The notes under the pieces are model-generated. The model did not search any database. It had not been told where the DNA came from and saw nothing but the letters and a program-made list of their open reading frames with translations. A DNA stretch of 64,000 nt from Aquabacter spiritensis (GTDB taxonomy: Bacteria > Pseudomonadota > Alphaproteobacteria > Rhizobiales > Xanthobacteraceae). Where the stretch lies: NCBI RefSeq assembly GCF_004346185.1, contig NZ_SMAI01000001.1, forward strand, positions 186,001 to 250,000, given 5' to 3'. This document shows, in pieces, positions 53,021 through 61,900 of the stretch. Both the position numbers and the translations under genes were made by a program. The stretch's first letter is position 1; the number at the start of each line of letters is the position of its first letter.

Positions 53021-53668
53021 GCCCTCGGCGCCCCGGCCGGCATGGGGCATGGCATGCACTCCCCGGCGAGGCACCGCCACCGGCGGATCGGACCCCCCTT
53101 GGAAGCCGACCAATGTCCCGCTAGCATTGCGCGCGGCATAAAGAGTGGTGAGGACGAAGGCATGAGCCGGCTGATCTTTCCCGAGCGAGCGGCGACATCG
53201 GAAAAGGCCTCGCCGATGCGCCCGTCGCGCATCTGGGCACGACCGTTGTGCCGGCAGGTTCCCGTTGACGGGGGCACGAAATCCAGCACGGTCGGTGCCA
53301 CGGATACCATTTTCCAGGTCTCCTGACGCGCGCTCCGGCTCCGCCCCAAAGCCGGGGGATCCGCCGCTCCGGAGGGGCGGCGCCGGCGGGCGCCGGCTGA
53401 CGGTTTTGCCTTGAGACTCCGATCGGATCCGGCTCTCGGCACGCGACTTTTCCGTCTTGATGCCGCTGTGCGCGCTCCTGCGCCGGTCGCGTTCGGCACG
53501 GCGGAACGGCCCGCCGGAACGGAGACCTCCGCATCCTTGGTCGCCGCCCGAATTCTGACGAATGGCGACGGCCAGAACGCGCCGCGCGTCACGCAGGGCG
53601 CGGCAGAGGTGGGCGGAGAGGGATCCCGCGATCGCCTGAGACGTTATAGGGTCGAAAAGGTGCCGGTC

Positions 53669-53704
53669 GCCCCGCAGGGCGCGGCGCGCCGCGCCCTGCG
53701 GGGC
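53669..53704. repeat. Perfect 36-bp palindrome upstream of the GNAT gene
   Basis: Eighteen bases beginning GCCCCGCAGGGC (53669-53686) are exactly the reverse complement of the next eighteen (53687-53704), with no spacer. It ends 26 bp before the acetyltransferase start, so in RNA it would form a 16-bp stem within the leader close to the ribosome site. It could act as a terminator, a processing site or a cruciform/protein site. Confidence 0.85.
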
Positions 53705-53730
53705 CTCGCGGGCGGCACTCGGGAGGAAAG

Positions 53731-54027
53731 ATGGACGAATCCAGCGATGCGGTGCGCCGCGAAGACGCGGCCGGTCATGGGCGCTACGTCATCCCTCTCG
53801 CGCCGGGCGTCGAAGCGATGATGACCTACCGGCAATCCGACCCGCACATGATGGTCATCGACCATACGGAGGTCCCGCGCGCCTTCGAAGGCCGCGGGCT
53901 TGCCGCGCGTCTGGTCGCGGCGGCGGTGGCGGATGCGCGGCGGGACGGGTTCAAGATCCGGCCGCTGTGTTCCTATGTTGCGGCGCAATTCCGCCGCCAT
54001 CCCGAGTGGGAAGACCTGCGCGCCTGA
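53731..54027 (+). CDS. Small GNAT-like N-acetyltransferase (YidJ/COG2388 type)
   Basis: A 98-residue protein. The acetyl-CoA binding region is AFEGRGLAARLVAAAVADA, followed by a basic-aromatic C-terminus with LCSYVAAQFRRHPEW, the usual pattern of the short COG2388 proteins. GGGAGGAAAG lies just before the ATG. The perfect palindrome upstream sits in its leader. Substrate unknown. Confidence 0.85.
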   Translation: MDESSDAVRREDAAGHGRYVIPLAPGVEAMMTYRQSDPHMMVIDHTEVPRAFEGRGLAARLVAAAVADARRDGFKIRPLCSYVAAQFRRHPEWEDLRA

Positions 54028-54197
54028 CGGACCGCGATCGCCCGCCCCGCGTGCGGTGACGCCGGCGTGGCGGCGCCCCCCTCCCGCAATGGCGCGCACG
54101 CAGCGCGACGTTTCAATTGAAGGCGATATCGCGCAAAGATGCCCCGCCGGCCCGGCGGCGGACGCACCCAGATCGGCACGGGCCCGAACCGGAGCAT

Positions 54198-55265
54198 ATG
54201 TTGTCCATGACATCGCCGAGCGTGCAGCAGCTGACTTTCGCCGTCGTCGTCGTGGTGGTCACGGCAGCTTTCGTCTGGCTGCTCATTCCGTTCTTCGGGG
54301 CGGTGCTCTGGGCGGTGATCCTGGCCCTTTTGTTCAACCCGCTTCAGCGCCGGCTGGTCGCCCTGTTCGGCGGACGGCGGGGCGTCGCCGCAGGGGTGAG
54401 CGTCCTCGCCTGCATCTGCATCGTCGTGATCCCCGGATCGATGATCCTCGCCTCCCTCGCACAGGAGGCGACCGGGCTGTACCAGCGGATTTCCGACCGG
54501 GACTTCAATCCCGCGGAGATTCTCACGCGCGCCCAGGAGGCGCTGCCGGGCTATCTGCGCGAGCTTCTTCCGACCTTCAATCTCGAGAGCCTGAAGGATG
54601 TCGGCCAGCGCCTCGCCTCTGTGCTCGGTCAGGCCTCGCAAACCATCGCCGCCCGCGCGGTGAGCATCGGCCAGGGCACCGCGCAATTCTTCATCAGCCT
54701 GGGCGTGATGCTCTACGTCCTGTTCTTCCTGTTCCGGGACGGCGGCGCCCTGTCCAACCAGATCCGCCGGACGAGCCCGCTCAGCCCGCATCACACCGAC
54801 AGCATTCTCGGCAAATTCTCTGACGTGGTGCAGGCGACCGTGAAGGGGAACGTCATCATCGCGCTCATCCAAGGGGCGATCGGCGGCGTCACCTTCTGGC
54901 TGCTCGGCATCGAAGGCGCCCTTCTCTGGGGCGTGCTGATGGCAATGCTCTCGCTCGTGCCGGCGGTCGGCGCGCTGCTGGTCTGGGGACCGACGGCGGT
55001 CTATCTCCTGCTCACCGGGGCCTATCTCAAGGGCGCCATCCTTCTGGGGGTGGGCACGTTCGTGATCGGCCTGATCGACAATGTCCTGCGCCCGCCTCTG
55101 GTGGGAAAGGGCACGCGCCTGCCGGACTATGTCGTCCTCGTCTCGACCCTCGGCGGTCTTTCCCTCTTCGGCGTCAACGGCTTCGTCATCGGCCCGCTGA
55201 TCGCCGCCTTGTTCGTCGCGGTGTGGTCGCTGCTCGCCCAAGACCGGAACCACGGCGACGTGTGA
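54198..55265 (+). CDS. AI-2E family transporter (PerM/YdiK/TqsA-like)
   Basis: A 355-residue membrane protein with about seven or eight hydrophobic helices and a central helical region. The family features are FGAVLWAVILALLFNP near the start, GNVIIALIQGAIGGVTFWLLG, and VPAVGALLVWGPTAVYLLLTG. The start is uncertain: ATG 54198 is three bases after GGAG, a TTG at 54201 six bases, and ATG 54207 twelve bases. Members export autoinducer-2 or other small molecules, but the substrate varies and the name alone does not imply quorum sensing. Confidence 0.88.
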   Translation: MLSMTSPSVQQLTFAVVVVVVTAAFVWLLIPFFGAVLWAVILALLFNPLQRRLVALFGGRRGVAAGVSVLACICIVVIPGSMILASLAQEATGLYQRISDRDFNPAEILTRAQEALPGYLRELLPTFNLESLKDVGQRLASVLGQASQTIAARAVSIGQGTAQFFISLGVMLYVLFFLFRDGGALSNQIRRTSPLSPHHTDSILGKFSDVVQATVKGNVIIALIQGAIGGVTFWLLGIEGALLWGVLMAMLSLVPAVGALLVWGPTAVYLLLTGAYLKGAILLGVGTFVIGLIDNVLRPPLVGKGTRLPDYVVLVSTLGGLSLFGVNGFVIGPLIAALFVAVWSLLAQDRNHGDV

Positions 55266-55281
55266 CGGGCGAAGCGCTTTC

Positions 55282-56475
55282 TCAAGGCCCGGTGCCCGAA
55301 GCGTAGGACCCGGCTTCAAGCGCGGCACGAATGCCCGACAGCGGAGCACGCCAATCGCGGCGGACGCGCTGGCGAAACAGGCGGACGCTCGGATACCAAG
55401 GGGTGTCTTCGCGGTCCATCAACCAGCGCCAGTCCGGCACCATAGGCAAGAGCACGAAAGCCGGCCGTCCAAGGGCGCCGGCCAGATGGACCGGCGCGGA
55501 ATCCACCGAGACCAGGACGTCCGCCACCATCAAGATGGCTGCGGTGTCCTCGAAATCCTTGATCTCGTCATCGAGCGACAGGATCGGCATGCCAGACGGC
55601 GGCGACAGGGCCTCAGCGGCGGCGGGACCCTTCTGAATGGCCAGGAAGGTTCCCGCCGACTGGGCCAGCGGGGAGAAGTCCGCGAGCGACATGGAGCGAT
55701 TGGCGTCGTTCGTATGGGTCGGACGGCCGGCCCAGACCAGAGCCACGAGCGGACGCGGAAGGCCCGACAGCCGCTGCTGCCAAACCGCGCGGCGAAGGGG
55801 GTCGGGCGTGAGATAGGGGATCGGGCCCGGGAGGTCATCCAACCGCAGGCCCAGCACCAGGGGCAGCGACATCAGTTCGCAATAGGCATGGAACGGCGGC
55901 GGCAGGGTTCCCCGCGGCAAAACGATGTCATGGCCCGCCATGCGCTGCGCCAGGGGGAGCAGCGGCGCGGTGACTTCCAGCACCAGATGGGCGCCGCTGC
56001 GGGCCTTGGCCTCCTTCGCCAGGCGCATGAACTGCAAGGTGTCGCCGAAACCCTGTTCGTCGTGGATCAGCAAAGTGCGTCCGGGCATGGGCTTGCCGTC
56101 CCAACGGGGGCGCTGAACCTTCCGCTCGATGGCCTTGGTGTGCGGCATATGATACCGCCATCGATATTCCCGCCAGCCTCTCTCATAGTCCCCCAGCAGC
56201 AAGAGGGTTTCCGCCAGATCGAAGCGGCCGATCGCGTCCCCCGGCGAGGCGTCGACGAGGCGGGCCTGAATCGTCCGCGCTTCGGCAAGGCGGCCCTGGG
56301 CACGGATCGCCCGTCCCAGAAGACGCCAGACAGGGATCGTCCCCCCACCGCTGCGGATGCGGTCCGAAAGCAGGCTTTCGGCATCTTCCGCCCGATTGTC
56401 GTCGAGCAACCGCGCCGCCGTTTCCTCGGGGGAGGCGGAGGCGACGGGAGGCTGCGAAACGGCATCGCGCGGCAT
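55282..56475 (-). CDS. TPR protein with GT9-like glycosyltransferase domain
   Basis: The 397-residue protein has an N-terminal TPR part (residues about 17-105, ETAARLLDDNRAEDAESLL, GRLAEARTIQARLVDASPG) and a C-terminal half with HDEQGFGDTLQFMRLA, then DVLVSVDSAPVHLAGALGRP and VPDWRWLMDREDTPWYP, the pattern of the widespread TPR-linked heptosyltransferase-like (GT9) domain. It starts one base after the stop of the TPR-sulfotransferase. With no signal peptide, it acts in the cytoplasm. The adjacent autotransporter suggests a surface protein as acceptor, in analogy with the GT9-fold heptosyltransferases that modify TibA and AIDA-I. Confidence 0.82.
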   Translation of the reverse strand: MPRDAVSQPPVASASPEETAARLLDDNRAEDAESLLSDRIRSGGGTIPVWRLLGRAIRAQGRLAEARTIQARLVDASPGDAIGRFDLAETLLLLGDYERGWREYRWRYHMPHTKAIERKVQRPRWDGKPMPGRTLLIHDEQGFGDTLQFMRLAKEAKARSGAHLVLEVTAPLLPLAQRMAGHDIVLPRGTLPPPFHAYCELMSLPLVLGLRLDDLPGPIPYLTPDPLRRAVWQQRLSGLPRPLVALVWAGRPTHTNDANRSMSLADFSPLAQSAGTFLAIQKGPAAAEALSPPSGMPILSLDDEIKDFEDTAAILMVADVLVSVDSAPVHLAGALGRPAFVLLPMVPDWRWLMDREDTPWYPSVRLFRQRVRRDWRAPLSGIRAALEAGSYASGTGP

Positions 56476-56476
56476 G

Positions 56477-58603
56477 TCACACCGTGCCGTCGAGCGCTTT
56501 TATCAGCGGCTGGAGATGATCGGCATAGGCGCGCCACCGCCCGGCGGAGGTCTTGAAGAGGGGCTTGCGCACCTGCTGCATGCTCGCGGTGCGCACCGGT
56601 CGGACGGTCTGGTGGAAGGAGAGGCATTGCTCATCGAAGGCGAGACCGAGCGCGTCCAACAAAAGCCGGGTCTCGCGCTCCTGATTTTCGATCAGGGCCT
56701 CGTAATTGACTTCGATGAAATGGCTATTTGGAACGATGGTGCGCCAATGCGCCGTCAAGCGTTGATAATACCGATGAAACGTACCGAGTTCCGTCAGATC
56801 ATAGGTGAAGCGTTGCTCTGCCGCGAACAGCTTGGTGTAGCAGGACAGGCACGTATCCGCCGGGTCGCGCGTGCAATGCACGATGCGGGCATGGGGCAGG
56901 ATCAGGCGGATCAGGCCGACATGGAGAAAATTGGCGGGCATTTTGTCCACGACATGTCGCCGGCCGTGTGAGAGCGCGGCGACGCGTTCGGCATAAAGCG
57001 CGCCCATTTCGGCAAACCGCGCGGGCGGCAGGTCCGCCAGACAGGACGGATAGGGCTGGAGGGTCCCCGAAATGGTTTCCAGAAATGCGAGTTCCCCTGC
57101 CCCGTGGACGTCGGGATGAGACGCCAGGATCTGCTCAATGAGGGTGGTCCCCGAGCGCGGCATGCCGACGACGAAGATCGGCGCCTGCGAAGAACAGCCC
57201 ACGTCTCTGAAGCGGTCGAGCAAATCCGCGTCGAAGGCGGTCGCCAGCTCCGCCATCCAAGACCCGGTCTTCTCGATGTCGAAGCTGAAAGTCTCGCGCT
57301 TCATGCGGTTGCCAAGATGCAAATGCGCGAACGCGCGCGCACCGTCGCCGACATCCAGATAGGCCTTGCCGAGCGCGAAGCGGAGCGCGAGCCGATCATT
57401 CAGTCCCAGTTGCTGCTCTTGGGTCAGCAGCGCTTCCATCCGGGCGATCTCGGGGTCGCCCGAGGTGAAACGCTTGAGTTCGGTGCCGTTCGTCAGAGCC
57501 GAGACGTTGTTGGGATTGATGGACAGGGCCTTTTCGAAGGATGCCCGCGCTTTGTCCGTCTCCCCGGTCTCCATGTGCAGAATAGCGATATTGACGAAGG
57601 GAACCTCCGGGCACGTCCGGGGCAGACCGGCGGCCGCTTCGAAGGCTTCGAAGGCCGCCTGGTGTTGGTTCATGGCCTGGAGAACTTCGCCCAGGGCAAT
57701 CAAGGCCTCGCTGCTGTGAGGGGCCGCAGCCACCGCGCGGCGCGCCGCTTCCAGGGCTTCAGGGGTTTTGTCGACACGCTTGAGAATGCGCGCGAGCGCG
57801 ATCAGCCCGGCCGGGTGATCGGGGGCGAATGTGAAAAGCGCAGTCACGGAGCCGAGGGCTTCCGCATAGCGCAGCCGCGCCATTTCTATGCCGGCGAGAT
57901 TGATATAGGCATCGGAAAGCTGCGGATTGAGGTCGATCGCCCGTCGCGCGGCTTGCGCGGCGTCATCGTAGTCACCGAGCTCGTTGAGCAGATAAGCCAG
58001 ATTGCTTTGCGCGACGGCATAATCCGGATTCAGACGAAGCGCTTGGGCATAATGGCGGCGCGCTTTCTCCAGCTCCCCCATCCGCGTATAGGTGTTTCCG
58101 AGATTGTTGTACGTATCCGCACTGTTCGGCGACAGCATCAGAACGCGCTCCAGGCAGGCCGCGCTCTCCCGCAGCTTTCCCGCTTCCTGGAGCGTGATTC
58201 CGAGATTGTTCCAGCCGGATATGAGGTCCGGTTGAAGTGAGACGGCGCGCCGGCCGGCTTCCTCTGCCTCTGCCAGCAGCCCCTGCTGGCGGCTCATCTC
58301 GGTCAGATTTGCGAAGTACAGGGCCGGCGCCCGGGGAGACAGGCACGCTTGCCGCAGATGCTGAATCGCAAGGCTGAGATTGCCAAAGGCATGGGCCATC
58401 AGGCCGAGGAGATGCAGGGCGTCGGGTTGACCGGGCCACACGGCCAGCACCTTCTGACACAAGATCTCCGCCTGGTCCGCCTGCCCGGCATTCCAGTGCG
58501 CGCTGGCCTGGGCAATCGCCTGCGGAATGGTCATTCCCGACGTCTGGAGGTTGCCCGCCGCGTGCGAGGCTGACCGTTCGGGGGACGCTGAATTCGCTGT
58601 CAT
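56477..58603 (-). CDS. TPR-repeat sulfotransferase
   Basis: The 708-residue protein has about ten TPR units in residues 25-390 (for example SGWNNLGITLQEAGKLRESAACL and SADTYNNLGNTYTRMGELEKA), then a sulfotransferase domain. The PAPS 5'-phosphosulfate loop is VVGMPRSGTTLIEQIL; the 3'-phosphate binding motif is HCTRDPADTCLSCY. The TPR array probably presents a protein substrate, as in tyrosylprotein or TPR-sulfotransferases of other bacteria. No signal peptide. It lies downstream of the second autotransporter and is followed by the GT9-like gene; 329 bp with a terminator separate it from the autotransporter stop, so it may have its own promoter. Confidence 0.88.
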   Translation of the reverse strand: MTANSASPERSASHAAGNLQTSGMTIPQAIAQASAHWNAGQADQAEILCQKVLAVWPGQPDALHLLGLMAHAFGNLSLAIQHLRQACLSPRAPALYFANLTEMSRQQGLLAEAEEAGRRAVSLQPDLISGWNNLGITLQEAGKLRESAACLERVLMLSPNSADTYNNLGNTYTRMGELEKARRHYAQALRLNPDYAVAQSNLAYLLNELGDYDDAAQAARRAIDLNPQLSDAYINLAGIEMARLRYAEALGSVTALFTFAPDHPAGLIALARILKRVDKTPEALEAARRAVAAAPHSSEALIALGEVLQAMNQHQAAFEAFEAAAGLPRTCPEVPFVNIAILHMETGETDKARASFEKALSINPNNVSALTNGTELKRFTSGDPEIARMEALLTQEQQLGLNDRLALRFALGKAYLDVGDGARAFAHLHLGNRMKRETFSFDIEKTGSWMAELATAFDADLLDRFRDVGCSSQAPIFVVGMPRSGTTLIEQILASHPDVHGAGELAFLETISGTLQPYPSCLADLPPARFAEMGALYAERVAALSHGRRHVVDKMPANFLHVGLIRLILPHARIVHCTRDPADTCLSCYTKLFAAEQRFTYDLTELGTFHRYYQRLTAHWRTIVPNSHFIEVNYEALIENQERETRLLLDALGLAFDEQCLSFHQTVRPVRTASMQQVRKPLFKTSAGRWRAYADHLQPLIKALDGTV

Positions 58604-58932
58604 GAGGGATCTGCGCTGCCGCGAATGAAAAGGAGGAAAAGGAGGAGGCGTTCACATCCAGAGAATTTAGGGCGAACGCCGCTTCACCGAAACGGCCTCC
58701 GCGTCCGGTCTCACGTCATCTGTGCGCCGGGGACCAGGACCATATCGATTGCTCCAGCATCATCGGCATCAAAACATGAACGGGAAGAGGGCGCCTCCCC
58801 CGGGACGCCGACCAGCGATGTCCGAGGGCCTTATGCCCGGGCAAAGGCACGCGACGTCCGTATCGACAGAACAGATTTGGGGCGCCAGCTTTCTGGCGCC
58901 CCACCTTTGCTGCCACCTCTCGAAGGAGGGGA
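58604..58932. other. Intergenic region between autotransporter and sulfotransferase gene
   Basis: A 329-bp gap holding the hairpin at 58879-58902 and presumably the promoter of the sulfotransferase operon. Frames on both strands are weak and are not called. Confidence 0.6.
58879..58902 (-). terminator. Perfect 10-bp hairpin downstream of the second autotransporter
   Basis: GGGGCGCCAG pairs with CTGGCGCCCC around a 4-base loop, 31 bp past the stop of the autotransporter. On the minus strand it is followed by AAATCTG, with no strong U-tract, so termination may be partial or use another factor. Confidence 0.7.
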
Positions 58933-61900
58933 TCAGAACTTCAGAGAAAACTGGGCATTGAAGGCATTGTTCGAGACGCTCGAGGCGATCTGGCCGAGAT
59001 AATTGACCTGGAGTGCGGCCGTCTGCGACAGGGCATATCCCAGCCCGGCACCCAGGATGGCGGTATCCTCGGCGATCGGCACGCCTTGCACAGCGAAAGA
59101 TTGTGCCCCCCCGAGGAACTGCATGGTGGAGAGCGGCACCGTATCCCCGAAGGCGTGCTGCCAGCCCACCGTTGCCGACGGAACGAGGGCTCGGCCGTTC
59201 AGATCGACCTTCGTCGCCAGACGCAGACCCAGCGTCGTGTAGGTCGTGCTCATGTCCGACACATCCACCGCCAGCGCGGCGGGCGTGCTGGCGCTCTCCT
59301 GGGTGGAGCCGCCTTGCAGATTCACATAGGCGACGGCGGCGAACGGCTCGAACTCGAGGGAGGACACCGCCATGCGCGCGCTGACTTCGCCGAACACCTG
59401 CGCCATGCCCTGGGTGTAGCCCGAATTGGTGCTGCCACTGAAGCCTGGGAAGGCGGTCGTCCGCGTCAGGCTGAGATCGAACCACGCATAGCTGGCGCCG
59501 CCCTTCAGGCCCAGCCACCCATATTGGCCCCCGACATAGGCGCCAAGTTCATAATTGTCGCTTGAACCGTTCGAATTGCGGTCGTTGACCTCGAATTGCG
59601 TCTGGCTGAAGCCGGCGACGATACCCGCGCGCGTATTCTGGGCAATCAGCGCATCGAGGCCCGCGAAGATCCCGCCGATGGAACTGGACACGGTCGCGGC
59701 ATTGCCGTTGCCGAAGGCAGTGCTCCAGCCGCCATAGCCCTGCGCCCAGAGCGTCGGCGTCCACCCCACGGCGAACCGCGCGGTTGCCGGCCCCGCTGCT
59801 CCCGCGGCATCGGTGAGGGCAGAGCTTCCAGCCTCTGCCAGCAATCCCTGCCGCAAGCGGGTGACAACCGCGTTGCGCGTGGTGTTGGCCTGATCCATCA
59901 GCACCGTATTGGCAGACGCGTAAATCTCGCCCGACAACTGGTTCATCGCCAAGGGCACGCCACCGACGGGGAGCTCGGCCACCGCGTTGAACACGCCATT
60001 GCCGGCACCGAGCTGATACGCGGCATTGGCCGTATTCTGCTGGTTCGTCGTCTGCGCATAAGCGGAGAAGGACTGCCCCGTATAAGTGAGGATCAGATAG
60101 ACATTCTGCGCATCATAATCGAGCGTCGGCGTCAGGAACTGGTAGTTGGACGTAACGCCGCCGAAGGTGCCGGCCACCGTGCCGGAGGTGGTGATGATGG
60201 CATAGCGGCTGGACGGCGCATAAAGACCAGATGCCGCCGCCACCTGCACGTAGGCGCCGCTGCTCAGCGTGACATTGCCGCCCGCGACGATCAGATCGTG
60301 CGCGCCGGACGTTACATCCACCCGATAGATGGATCCCGAATTGAACGTCACCGCGCCGCTGACATTGAGCGTGCCGGGCGAATAGCCGGGAGACACGGTA
60401 CTGCCGGAATTCATGGTCAGAGAACCGATCGTCCCCGTCCCTCCGAGATAGCCGTCACTGCCGACCGTGAACGCGCCGGCACTGCTCGTGCCCGATTGAA
60501 GGACAACCGAGGAGGCAAGAATTTCCACCGCGCCTTGATACGGCGAGGAAAAGCTGACACTTCCGCCGCCCTCGATGAGGAGGGTCCCGGTCCCGGTCAC
60601 GGATCCGGTGATGGCGTAGTCGTCGGAGCGGTCGATGATCAAGGTGGCCTGATTGACGATGTCGCCCAGAATGGAGCCGAGCACCCCGCCATTGCCGATC
60701 TTGAGCGTGCCTTCCAAGATGGTGGTGCCGCCCGTATAGGTGTTGGCTCCGGTCAGCTGAAGCGTTCCGGATCCTGTCTTGGTCAGGCTGCCGCTGCCTG
60801 CAATCGTGCCGGACAGGGTCAGGAGCTTGGTGGCATCGACATCGAAGGTGCCACCACCCGAGCCGGACACCGGCATCAGTTGGACGGACTGCGACAGGCC
60901 GAACGTCTCACGTGCCTTCAAAGTGCCGGACCCGGCCAAGGTGAGTGCGCCTGTGCCGATATTGTCCGCCGCGGCGATCGACAAGGTTCCGGCCGAGATG
61001 GTGGTGCCGCCGCTATAGGTGTTGGCACGCGTCAGGGTCAGGACACCCGTCCCCGCCTGAACCAGACCGCCATTGCCGGAAACCAGGCCCGCATAGGTCT
61101 TGTCCGAGGCGAGCTTGAAGATCAGGCTGGTGTCCTGCGCCAATTGCACGTCGCCCGCAATGTCGCCGGTGCTCCCACCGTTTCCGATCTGGAGCGCACC
61201 GCCGGACACTTTGGCCGAAACATCGGCCGTGCTCGTCAGAATGAGGGTCCCGGCTCCGGCCTTCGACAGGATGGTGCCGTCCGCACCGGTGACGCCGCCC
61301 GACAGGATGAGCGTGGCTGCATCGACGCCGATCGTGGTGTCACCGCCGAGCGTGATCGCTCCGCCATAGGCATTGTCGCCGCTGAGGCTTTGCAAGGCCC
61401 CGGAGCTTCCGGCCGCGCCTTCCCCCGAGAGGGCGAGCGCTTCCGCTCCCACCGAGATGCTGCCCGAGAGCCGGAGCGTGGCCCCCGAAAGCACCGTCGT
61501 CCCCGCGCTGGTCGCGCCGAGGGCGTTATCCGCCGAGATCGACAGCACGCCCTCCGTCACCGTGGTCTCGCCGGTATAGGTGTTGTTCTGGGCAAGCGAG
61601 ACATTGCTGGCGGACAGCGTCGCCGCACCCGCCAGAACCGCCGACACGGCCGCCTCCGACAGGACATAACTGGTCGTGGCCGTCACCGTGCCATTGGTCA
61701 CGGTGCCGCCCGACAGAGCGAGGTCGACCAGAGAGAGGGTATTCCCGCCCAATCCCAGCAACCCGCCGGTTTGTTCGTACGTGCCGCTGATCGACACGTC
61801 GGTTCCCAGGCTGATCGTTGAGCCATTGTTCTTGACGGCATAGGCGCCGATAGCGATGTCGTCGTTCAGCAGGATATTGCCGCCTGCGAACACGAGGTTG

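Larger units (their letters stand above)
52738..53730. other. Noncoding region with gntR fragment and GC-rich hairpins
   Basis: This 993-bp stretch contains the gntR remnant (52886-53020), a hairpin CGGCGCC-N4-GGCGCCG (53378-53395) and the 36-bp palindrome annotated separately. Open frames on both strands overlap, use rare residue patterns and lack good starts; a 54-codon frame from 53162 has a mediocre ribosome site and is not called. Confidence 0.6.

Noticed and set aside
53162-53326. 54-codon plus-strand frame and an overlapping minus-strand frame upstream of the GNAT gene
   Set aside because: Both are short, mutually overlapping, with mediocre ribosome sites and no recognisable motifs.
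54198-55265. Quorum-sensing AI-2 exporter
   Set aside because: The family name alone is not evidence; no luxS or lsr-like genes are in the window, so only a generic AI-2E-family transporter is called.
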